The position numbers were made by a program, and so were the translations under genes. The notes under the pieces were generated by a model, which was not told the DNA's origin, did not search any database, and saw only the letters and a list, made by a program, of their open reading frames with translations. From NCBI GenBank assembly GCA_027625915.1, contig JANTQA010000020.1, positions 930,001 to 994,000 of the forward strand: a stretch of 64,000 nucleotides of DNA, read 5' to 3'. The number at the start of each line of letters is the position of its first letter. Position 1 is the stretch's first letter. Below, one piece after another: positions 11,336 through 20,876 of the stretch. Origin of the DNA: Anaeramoeba flamelloides. Taxonomy: Eukaryota; Metamonada; Anaeramoebidae.

Positions 11336-12456
11336 ACACGTATAATTGTTGGTATTGTTATATCACCTAATCTTTTATAAATTTTCCTAACCTTTTCATT
11401 CATAATTATTTATTATTAAGTTTTCGCTAAATTGATTATTATTTGTCATTTAACAATTTTAAGTTTTTTCTTTACAATTACTCCTTGAGTCGTCTTTTTT
11501 TAGAAAATTTTAAGTTTTTTGATATCTGATTAAAAAAAAAGAATTTCTAATTTCTTTCTTGATTTTCAATCTTCTTTTAAAGATATCTAAATTCTTACTT
11601 GGTCTATTTTTACTTCAGTTTTATAAATTATTCTTGGAGAATAGAATTAATATTTTAAAAAAATTGTAACTTTTTTATTTATCCTAACATCTATCGAATT
11701 ACAATCTTTTTGGATTAAATTAACAATTACAAAAAAAATACAAAATTGTAATAATTAAGCCAGTTAAAAAAGAATCTAATTATACAATTTCAATCAAATT
11801 CGAAATAATTTCCATTTCATCTATGTTGGAAATCAATTTTATATTCATTTCTTTTTTTAATTTTTTTTTTTTTTGAATTTTATGATCTTTTATGTTTTCA
11901 ATTACATAACTTGTTTCTTTCTATCAATAATTTTTTCGAATATGTGATATTCTTTTAAATTTTATTTTTTCCAAAAAGAAAAGTATAAATTAAATCATTT
12001 GATTGTAATTAACCTTTGAAATATCAATTCTTTCTAAAAAAACTTCAATAAAGTTAGGATTATACATTTTTTACTTTTGCTCTCACCAAAATTTTCAACA
12101 CGCCGATAATCCATTAGTATAAATAATTATTTATTTTTAATTCTGTGATTATTGTAATTTATAAACAATTGTTAACATTCTAATTCTTTAAAATGTATAA
12201 TTTAGTATTTCTTCAAGAGTTGATTTAATTATATTATTTTTTTAAAAAAAATGAATTTTGATGTGTTAAAAATTTTGAAATGGAGTTAATTTTGAATTTG
12301 GTATTTACAATTATTTATTAAATACATTTTTTAGTTCTAAAAATGAATTTTTATTTTGTTAACATTCATGAATTTTGGTTTATAATGATTTTTATTTCAA
12401 GATTTTAATAAGTTGAATATTTACAATGATTATTGAATAAATATTATAATTATATA

Positions 12457-12650
12457 CAGTCAGTTTCACTTTTAAGGCACAAACTTACTACGAAATTTAA
12501 GGTACAAAAAAAATCTCAAATTAAGGCACAAAATTCAAATTCTAGTAAATTAAATTGTAAAAAAAAAATCCAAATTTTGTACCTTAATTTGAGATTTTTT
12601 TGTGCCTTAAATTGAGTTGAAAGTTTGTGCCTTAAAAGTGAAACTTACTG
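12457..12650. mobile_element. TA-flanked MITE, copy 2 (194 bp, best preserved)
   Basis: It starts CAGTCAGTTTCACTTTTAAG and ends with the near-complement (CTTAAAAGTGAAACTTACTG), flanked by TA at 12455-12456 and 12651-12652. The interior is also palindromic (AAATCTCAAATTAAGGCACA against TGTGCCTTAATTTGAGATTT words), so the whole unit folds on itself. CAGT ends plus TA duplication fit mobilisation by a Tc1/mariner-type transposase; none is encoded here. Confidence 0.85.
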
Positions 12651-13677
12651 TAGTTCATATATATCTTTTATTCTCACTATTCTATTTATAAATAAAAATA
12701 TTAATTTAACAATAAATAATAATCATTATAATTAAAAATTTCTCTGAACTATTTGATTATAATATTTAGTTACAAAATAATTGCAAATAAAAAAAAATAA
12801 AAAGAAAAAAAAAATTTTTTTTCAATATAAACCAATAAATATTCCTTTAATAACCAAATAAATTGTATACAGATTATAAATATCTCTTAAAAAAGAGAAA
12901 AATAATTTTTCTTAAATACAATATTTCTTTATTATCTAGTAGCTCGATGTGAATTTAATACATATCCAAGGACTGTTTTATCACAAAAAATGATATTACG
13001 AAATTACTCTTTTTTTAAACAAAAAAACCAAATATTAAAAAAAAAGAAATATGGATATTCTAAATTACTATAATCTAAATAATTAATAATTCTAAAATTC
13101 AAAAATTCAACTGAATTCAAAATTTTTTTAGGATCTCGATGACAGTAAATTCTTTAAAAATTCTTATTAAAAGAATGTTGATAATAATAATTAAAATTCA
13201 TAAAAAAAAAATATTTGATTTTTTTTCTATTTCAAAATGCCAAAATTTGATCAATTTTAAACAAATTATTTTCTTTAAGTACACAATCAGTTTAATATTA
13301 AATAATTACAATTTGTAGTTATAATACAACTATACACAAAAAATCAAATTAGGATTATATAATATCCTTTAGCTAAAATAATTTATTTGAAAAATGTTAA
13401 AAATAAAAAAAAGTTAAATCTTGAGAATCCCAAAAAGAGTAATAAAGATACACTTCAAAAGATAAACACTTATATTCAAGTTAGTAATTTGTAAATATTT
13501 AAATAGGAAATTACCAGTTGCAAATTCGCTATTTTTTCTAAAAATGTTTTGTTTTTTTGTGTGTTGATTTTTGGAGATCGATCTTACTTAACTTGTTGTG
13601 CAGTATTTAAATTGTATTAAATCCTCATAATAAGTATTTATTTTTTTTTGATTTGAATTTAATGAATGTACCCTTAT

Positions 13678-14231
13678 GGTTAAAAATCCCTGGATTTTGA
13701 AAAAAAAGATTATCTGATTTTTACTGAGGCTAAGTTAAAATTTGGTACTTAGCTGGTTGAACTTGGACTTAATATGGGTTTTAATAGAGGTTCAAAATGA
13801 CATTTTTTTCAAATTATTCTTTTTTTTGAAATCCAAATTGATGACTGTAAGACTAATTGATCAATAAATTATAAAAAATATGCGGTTTGTGGGTTGTTGA
13901 TTGAAATTTCTAATTAGGTTTGGTTTTATTTGTGGTTTTATAAATAAATTTTTTTTATTTTTCAGTTAATTGAGTCAAAGTTAATCAAAATATTTGGATC
14001 AAACTCATAAACCTTTTTTTTTTTTTTATTCTTGAACAGCCACCAATCTCTTAGCCTTAGACCCATTAATTCAATTTTTGAAAAAAATTAAAATAAATTG
14101 TCAAAAATTGCCATATTATACCTCTATTAAAACCCATACCAAGTCCAAGTTCGATCAGCTAAGTACCAAATTTTAACATAGCCTAAGCCAACATCTGATA
14201 ATCTTTTTTTCAAATTTCAGTGTGTTTAACC
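13678..14231. mobile_element. TTAA-flanked foldback, GGTTTA family, older copy (554 bp)
   Basis: Ends are GGTTAAAAATCCCTG at the left and the near-complement (..GTGTTTAACC) at the right. TTAA is intact at 14232-14235 and changed to TTAT at 13674-13677. Inverted arms of about 200 bp share AAGATTATCTGA, AAATTTGGTACTTAGCTG and AATGGGTCTAAG-like words with several mismatches. Length and internal words match the element at 37773-38324, so both belong to one family and this copy is older. Confidence 0.75.
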
Positions 14232-14364
14232 TTAAGAAAAGAATTTCAAATTTTATTTAAGAATAAAAAAAGTAGGTTAATTTAATAGATGTGAATTATT
14301 TTGAATTGATTTCTCAGTATTTCTATTCTGGATCATGAAAAAAATTTTTCTTAAAAAAAAATTA

Positions 14365-15310
14365 ATTATTTGCTAATTTTTCCCTTTTTAATGAATTCAA
14401 TTAGAATAAACACTATTGGTTAATAAAGGATCTTTGATCAAAAAATATTATTAAAGATATTTTACAATTTAAATTAGATAATCCAATTTTCCAGTAATAT
14501 TTTTTTTCTAATTTAATAGTTAAAATTTGAAAACCTTTTTCTTCATATCGAAGAGGCCAGTTCATTCTATTATAGTTAAATAGTATTTTAAATCTGATGA
14601 ATATTTTTCAAATAAGCTATCAATTATTTTGACTATTAAAGAATTATTTGTTCTTTTAAATAGGAAAAAATATTTTTTTGTTGGTTTTTCCGCTATATTT
14701 TCCAAAATTTAAAAGAATAGAGTAAAATCACGGATTTTACTCAATTCTTTTGAATTTGGGAAAACCGCCTTTAGCTTTTTTTTAATTTAAGAAATAAAAA
14801 GAAAATTTTTGAAATTTTCTTGTAATTTCTTAAATTAAAAAAAAGCTAGGCACTCTACGTACACTTCCGTTAGGTTTTTTTTAATTTTTAAAATAAACAG
14901 AAAATTTTAATAAATTTTTGGTTTATTTCAAAAAGTGAAAAAAACCTATGACATTCACATTATTTATCATAAGTTATTTTTTTTTCTGTGTTTGAGTTTT
15001 TTAAAATGATAAGAGTGTTTTCAAAACTATTAGTTATTATCTATTCAAAAAAATATCCTAAAGTTGAGTTTAAAGAAAATTTATTGTCACATCCATTAAA
15101 AATTTTTTACCCCAAAATAGACTTTTTTTTTTAGACAAGAGACTTTTAAAAATCGTAGTCATATTAACAACAATAAATACAAGAGCCTCAAGATTTTTAA
15201 GAACTGGGGTGTTGATTACGTTTTTAAAAACCCCGATTAACAAGGAGAAAATGAAAATTGAAGGAATGTAATAGTTTTGTGTAACTTTTTTTTTTCAATT
15301 TTATTTTTTC
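14365..15310 (+). repeat. Large dispersed repeat with hairpin cluster (site 4), copy 1
   Basis: It corresponds in order to 49385-51060. Shared parts are AAACA(C/T)(T/C)ATTGGTTAA with GGATCTTTGATCAAAAAAT at the start, the hairpin cluster (14685-14950 here), and a trailing segment with AAACTATTAGTTAT, GAGACTTTTAAAAATCGT and ACAACAATAAA. The second copy carries an extra 600-bp element that this copy lacks. No coding region was recognised. Confidence 0.65.
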
Positions 15311-15652
15311 ATACTAGTGTTTTGTAACACTAAATTTGCTATTTTGTTTTTTTTTGCACCATTTTTTTCGAGGACCAATACGATAAAATTGAAAACTCAG
15401 GACAGGATATAAGAAAGGTTTGAAATCCCATAGATTCTACTGTTGTAACAGTACCTTTAAAATAAGAAAAAATATTTTAAAAAGATTTATTTTTGTTTAA
15501 AAAAAAAAAAAAATATTATTAAGATATATTAGAAAGCTTAAAATAAAAATTTATATATGTTAAATGTTTCTTATATTTAATTTTTTGATTTTTTTTTTTT
15601 TTGGTTTTCATTAAAGAAAATAATTGAATAGTTGAACAAATGCTAAAAAAAA

Positions 15653-16849
15653 TTAATTGTTTTCTTCTTGATCATTTTTGTTTTTAACTTTTAAAGTTTT
15701 TCCACCTTCATTTTTTTCTTTGCTTTCTTCTTCTTCTTCCTCTTCCTCTTCCTCTTCCTCCTCCTCCTCTTCTTCTTCTTCTTTTTTCTTTTCTTTCTCC
15801 TTTTCCTTTTCGTTCTCATTTTCTTTGATTTCTTTTTTTTCTTCTTCTTGTTCCGTTTCTTTTACTTTTTTTGATTTCTTTTTTTTTTTATGTTTTTTTG
15901 ATTTCTTTTTTTTTTTTTTTGATTTGGATTTTTTTGGTAAAGATTTTGGGATTTTTTGGTTTAAACGAGTTTCTTGATCTGGATCCCATCCAGTGTTTCT
16001 TAAATGAATAATCAAATGCATGTTAACTTCTTGTGGGTTTGAAAGTTGAGGGAAATCGCCCCCAATTTTGACTTGTGCAAACTTGCAATCGGGGAACTTT
16101 GTCGCCACCTTTCTGCGTACCTTTCTTGGTACATAGCCTTTATCCGTTGGGTCAATAATTGTGACGAATTGAGGATCGAAATCAATTTCGCCAATAGTGG
16201 TCTCTGTTGAGATCATCGTAAGCCTTGAAGAGATGTCTTCGTATGTCATTTTTTCGACAACCTCCACCATGAAGTCCAAGCCTTCCGCGATGGGCACAAG
16301 CACTTCCTTTTGGGGAAAGGTTTTCAAGAGCTTTCTCTTGAGCCAGAATTCTGGTGCCCAGGTGATCATCCCACCGCAAGTGTTCAGCCTTGAAAAGAAT
16401 AGTGTGGAAACAAAGGTGTTACACAAAACGACAGATTTAATTCGTTGATCTTTTTCCTTTTCTAAATACTTCATTATCAAGAAACCTCCATATCCTAATC
16501 CAAACAAATGGATTTTCTCCAATTCGAGTGAAGACAGAAACTCTTTAAAGCTTCGGCAAAAGGTTCTATATGACCAAAACGGTGGGTATTGTGCTGAAAC
16601 TACCCGGTATCCCCGTGACGACAATGAGAGTAATTGCTGGAAAAAGACATCACAAGAACCTGGGACCCCATGAAGACAAAGTAACGCTTCGTCATTTGAA
16701 CCGCCCAACGAGTCGTAATATTTCCAAACACCTTCTTCCTTATCAGCATGGATAGAGATCGTGTTTAAGGCTACTTCCCCAACAAACGATTCAAAGATTT
16801 TGCTTATTTTTGATTGCTTTTCTTCCTGTTTCTTTTTTTTGTTCGACAT
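15653..16849 (-). CDS. SPG21: Maspardin-like alpha/beta hydrolase-fold protein
   Basis: A 398-residue intronless frame. Residues ~20-288 follow maspardin (SPG21/ACP33) throughout: LLCLHGVPGSCDVFFQQLL, GYRVVSAQYP, EKIHLFGLGYGGFL, VVLCNTFVST, DFMVE, KIGGDFPQLS, and PQEVNMHLIIHL near the end. In vertebrates maspardin sits in the cytosol and on endosomal/trans-Golgi membranes, binds CD4 and aldehyde dehydrogenase, and is mutated in Mast syndrome; it has no proven enzyme activity. The nucleophile elbow reads G-L-G-Y-G (117-121), so the serine position is glycine, and hydrolase activity is unlikely. Unlike the ~308-residue human protein, this one ends in a Lys-rich then Glu-rich tail (~300-398), encoded by pyrimidine tracts that could slip. 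The first ATG precedes a Lys-rich leader; the body, from ~15, has the usual length. Confidence 0.88.
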   Translation of the reverse strand: MSNKKKKQEEKQSKISKIFESFVGEVALNTISIHADKEEGVWKYYDSLGGSNDEALLCLHGVPGSCDVFFQQLLSLSSRGYRVVSAQYPPFWSYRTFCRSFKEFLSSLELEKIHLFGLGYGGFLIMKYLEKEKDQRIKSVVLCNTFVSTLFFSRLNTCGGMITWAPEFWLKRKLLKTFPQKEVLVPIAEGLDFMVEVVEKMTYEDISSRLTMISTETTIGEIDFDPQFVTIIDPTDKGYVPRKVRRKVATKFPDCKFAQVKIGGDFPQLSNPQEVNMHLIIHLRNTGWDPDQETRLNQKIPKSLPKKSKSKKKKKKSKKHKKKKKSKKVKETEQEEEKKEIKENENEKEKEKEKKKEEEEEEEEEEEEEEEEEEESKEKNEGGKTLKVKNKNDQEENN

Positions 16850-17129
16850 GCCAAATTATTAAATAAAGTAAAGCTAAATTGAAAAAAAAAAAAAAGAAGA
16901 AAAATAAAAAAAATAATTGTTGGAAATTTTTTGATTCTTTTTGTTGACATCTTACTTTGCTTCAAAAAAAAACTCATTAGCCACCCGTAAATTGTATACA
17001 ACACTTTTTATAAAATCTTTGTTTCTTGATTTAAGGATTTTTGTATTTGCTAAAGCTCAAAAGTTCACAACTTTGATAATTAAACCTACTCAAAATTTCA
17101 ATTCTGTTTTATTTATTGCCTAAGGGAGG

Positions 17130-19060
17130 TGTTGGTTAGACAAATTTCTCAGCGAATATTGAGGATTTTTATTAAGGAACGGGTAAAGAGGAAAAAATCC
17201 CCTAGTAAATTTAATAAGCAAATTCAAAAAAAATTTTAACACAACTTGAAATCTTGAAAACAGAGTAAAATTCTGATTACTACAAAAGTGAACTTACACT
17301 TAATACTATTTTTTGAAAATTAAGGGATTAGCGTCACCATAGATTTCTATATACTTTTATTTTCCAATTAATATATGAAAATTTTTTATTTCAATTTCCA
17401 AAAATATATTAATTATTACTGTTACAATCAAATTAACAGAGTAAAAAATTTTTCCTTAGAGTTCACAAAGGAAGTTTAATTTAATGTCTAAAAATATCAT
17501 TTCTCAACGATGTTGTAAAGATCTTTGGTTTTTCTTCAACTTATAAACTCGTAAAATATTTTGGAATTTGAACTAAAAATTTTTGTTTTTTAATTGGAAA
17601 ATCATAGTAATCAAAGTATGTTGTAATTGGGTGTAAATGGTATTAGTGCCACATGGTTCAAATAGCTCTAAAAAATCTATTATAAATCTTATTGCGCAAT
17701 AAATTATTGCATTTTTTACTAATGATCACAATTAAAAAAGTTTCATTTTGAAAAAATTTTTTTTAATTCCTTTTTTCAATCTAAAAATAGAAACCCAAAA
17801 TACAGTATTCCAGTATTTAATAATTTAGATTTAGAACCTCCAAAAGTAACTATTTTTAATTTTTAAATTTCAAAGATTAACTCAATAATCATCAACATAA
17901 AAGCACAAAGACTGATTAATTTTGTTTGCTTTTGATAAAGCTACTTGTAGTATCAATATATTTCCATGATTTGAGAAATAATTTGTCAAAAAAATTTATT
18001 GGATAATTATTTAATCTTTGAAAAAAAATTGAATTTTTTAGTAACTAATCTACATTTCGCCACAAATTTAAGAAAGATATTTTGTGAATTTGTAGTTTGA
18101 ACATTGATAATTCAGCATTTAAATTTATGGCGAAATGCAGATTTTATTCTGAAATTTCTGGGGTTTTTACTAATACACAGATCATTTTTAATTGATGAGA
18201 TCAGTAAATATTACTACTTGACTAATCGATTTTTTAGAAACCTTTGAACCATATAGCACGAATGTAGTTAGGTCCAATAACAACACACTTTGTTCCTAGG
18301 CCTCTCCTTGGTAGACGCTAATCCCTTAATTATTATTTTTAAAAGTTTGATCCATTTTTCTCATTATTGAAAAGTTAAAAATCCAACCTCTTTTCAAAAT
18401 TATTTCAAAGAAATATTTTCTTTGAAAGAAGAGAGAAATCTTATTAATTTTGAAGGGGGTGTACCAAAATATTCTTTAAAAATAAAGCTCTCTTAATTTC
18501 AAAAAAAATTAACTGTAATTATCTTAAACTTGAAAAAAATATCGTTTTTTGATTCAAAGAACAGTCGAAATCAATCTTTTTCTTTTATCGAATAAAAAGA
18601 ATACAAGAAAAAAAACCTAAAACCAGAAATTTATGCATTCTCCGACAATACTTTTTTAAAACCTTAAAAATTCAACTTATAATATAAAGAAATATAATTT
18701 AATTTGATTATTTAAAATTAATAATTATAAACCCAATTTTAATTCGTAAAGTCAGTTATTAACAACATAAATATCAAATATGTCAAAAGAATTTACAATT
18801 ATTTCTCTATTTTTTAAAGATTTTCAAACAAATATAACAAATATAAATAATAAAATCTAATAATCAAAAAATAAGAGATATTATCAAATTACCGTTTTTA
18901 ATACAAACAATTCCTTTTTTATACCCTGAATATTTGAAAAAGAATATTGCCTATATCTTTTAAATTTCAAGAAATTTAATAAATATTTGTGAATAAAATA
19001 AAATAATTACATTATATTTATATTTATTAATCAATATTGGTTATTATCTCTAAACCCTTT
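17130..19060 (+). repeat. Dispersed repeat, copy A, interrupted by a foldback
   Basis: The two outer parts (17130-17320 and 18329-19060) line up in order with 46540-46780 plus 47340-48060 and with 60150-61110. Shared words include TCTGATTA(C/G)TACAA, AAAAGTTTGAT, TTTTTTGATTCAAAGAACA and CTTTTTTAAAA(C/A)CTT. The middle (17321-18328) is a separate TTAA element; copy B reads through the same point without it. Confidence 0.6.
17325..18324. mobile_element. TTAA-flanked foldback, GGGATTAGCG family, about 1 kb
   Basis: It begins GGGATTAGCGTC and ends with the complement GACGCTAATCCC, flanked by TTAA at 17321-17324 and 18325-18328. The inner arms match through CCACATGGTTCAAA and CTCTAAAAAATCTATTA (right arm TTTGAACCATATAG, complement). 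Related elements lie at 61483-62273, ending near 49374, and starting near 22537. It has no coding capacity. TTAA duplication suggests piggyBac-type insertion, though known piggyBac ends start with CCC. Confidence 0.75.
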
Positions 19061-19639
19061 ATTAAAATATATTATTATTCAAAAAAAATAAAAATTTAAT
19101 TATGTATTTCTGATGAAAAGTCTTCACCTTTTTTTGAAATTAAGCTTGTGTAAACATTTTTTTTTAAAAAAATACCATTTATGAACAAATTATTACTTTT
19201 TATATATAATTGAATTTTTACAAATTGAAAAGCTATCAACTTAGAAATGATTCACTGGTAATCTATTTTAATAAAAAAATTTTAAAAATCTTTCAAAACT
19301 TCAAATAGTAGAACAGAAAATAATAACCATATACAAATAAAGTTTAATTGGCTTTATATTAATTAATTTTAAAATAGTCAAGGTAATTCCAAAACATTCT
19401 CTCATATCTTAAAATGAGAATTAATATTCAAAAAGATTGAAATATTAATAAAATTTGAAAAATTCAACCAAAGAATCAAAATAAAATTAATTGGAATTAC
19501 GAATATTAAAGGGTCTTAATTGTTTTTTAAAGTATAATTATCACGAGTTGTTAAATTCTACAAGTACGAAATGTAGTTTGGTTATATTGAATTTTCTATT
19601 TATCATGGAATTTTCATTATTTTTGGAATAAAACTTGTA

Positions 19640-20290
19640 ACTTCAAAAAACAGCTGTTAAGTTTTTTTTAAATGCATGGAATAGGGGGAAAAATTTCTCA
19701 TATTTTCTTTTAATTTCGGAAAGTAAAGAGAAAATTTCTGGATCTTTTCCAATAATATCATAAATAGGGTTAAATTGGGATTATATTCAAAACTTTTTTA
19801 ATACTTTAAAGTATTTTAGATTTTTTGAGATTTCTTTTTATTTGGAAAATTAATAGTTTTTGGTTAGGTTTTTTTTACTTTTTAAAATAAACAGAAAATT
19901 TTAATAAATTTTCTGTTTATTTCGAAAAGTAAAAAAAAAAACCTAGAACACTTCACAAATATAACACAAAAGCTCAAAAAGTAGCCTTTAGACCTTTTTA
20001 ATTTATGAAATAAGAAAAAAAAACTAGAACACTTGACAGATAAAACAGAAAACCTCCAGAATACCTAAGCACTTGACGGCACTTGAAGACACTTCCCGTT
20101 AGGTTTTTTTTAATTTGAGAAATAAAATTCTGATATTCTCTTCTAATTTTCAAAAATTAAAAAAAACCACAGTTAGATTTTCCAGAATTTAAAAGAATTG
20201 AGAAAAATAATTGATTTTACTCTATTCTTTTGAATTCTGGATAAAATAGAAACTTTAATTACTCTATGGAACTTGACAAGATTATTTTAA
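19640..20290. repeat. Hairpin-cluster repeat, site 5 (largest)
   Basis: A row of separate hairpins. The clearest is 19866-19944: AGGTTTTTTTTACTTTT...AAAATAAACAGAAAATTTT pairs with AAATTTTCTGTTTATTT...AAAAGTAAAAAAAAAACCT. Others lie at about 20000-20030, 20100-20166 and 20170-20240. They are joined by linkers rich in CACTT words (CTAGAACACTTCACAA, AGCACTTGACGGCACTTGAA, GACACTTCCCGTTAGG). The linkers have much more G and C than the surroundings. Confidence 0.7.
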
Positions 20291-20876
20291 AATAATTGAA
20301 ATGACAAAATTATTTATATTAAAACACAAAGATTTTAAAGTAATCCTTCAAGTTCAACAATTCTAAAATTCAGAAAATTTACTAACTACTTAAATAGATA
20401 TTACTATGTAATAAAAAAAAAAATTCAAATTCAAATTGTCCTTTATGTTAAAAGTTAAAAAAAAAGAAATAACAAAAAATAATGTTCATTTTATATGGGT
20501 CTGTCCTTCCTCTATAAACAATAAATTGATTTTTCAAAACAAATTATAAGAATTTAGACTTTAATGAATTAATTTTAAATCAAGACAGTTTGAAATTATT
20601 TCCATTAATTAATAATCGTGAAAAATCTATCATTTTAGACTTAAATTTCTGAAAGTAAATGTAATTTTAGGGTAACTAATGTGCAATTTACACTTATTTC
20701 TCAACAACAACAACAACAATAATAATAATAATAAAATTAAAAATAAAAATAAAAATAATAATAAAAATAAAAATAAAAATATTCATAAATGGATTTCAAC
20801 CCTGAAAAAAATAACCCAAAAAGATCTTGGAATAATAAAAAACCAATAATCAAAAAAACAATTCAAAAAATAATTT

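Larger units (their letters stand above)
8348..13677. other. Gene-poor gap with several hairpins and MITEs
   Basis: No confident gene. It contains TTATTC-type short tandem repeats just after the ankyrin-BTB gene (about 8440-8470), hairpin-cluster repeats (8835-8990, 10500-10585, 11225-11335), an imperfect hairpin (10324-10411), a foldback around a 10-bp tandem repeat (10801-10992) and a MITE (12457-12650). About 9000-9210 repeats the word GTTATAA several times. The rest is AT-rich DNA without visible function. Confidence 0.6.
16850..20876. other. Repeat-filled gap between SPG21 and the M20 gene
   Basis: No gene was recognised. From left to right: AT-rich DNA after SPG21's start (its promoter side), a dispersed repeat copy interrupted by a TTAA foldback (17130-19060), hairpin-cluster site 5 (19640-20290) and an A/T-rich trinucleotide tract (20702-20784, CAA then AAT and AAAAT units) close to the M20 stop. 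Confidence 0.6.

Noticed and set aside
15678-15977. Ser/Phe-rich frame opposite the maspardin tail
   Set aside because: It is the complement of the Glu/Lys tract (poly-Ser and poly-Phe) and has no independent support.
20702-20784. Trinucleotide tract as a possible coding poly-Gln or poly-Asn
   Set aside because: It lies beyond the M20 stop, is interrupted by AAAAT units and is not in an extended frame.
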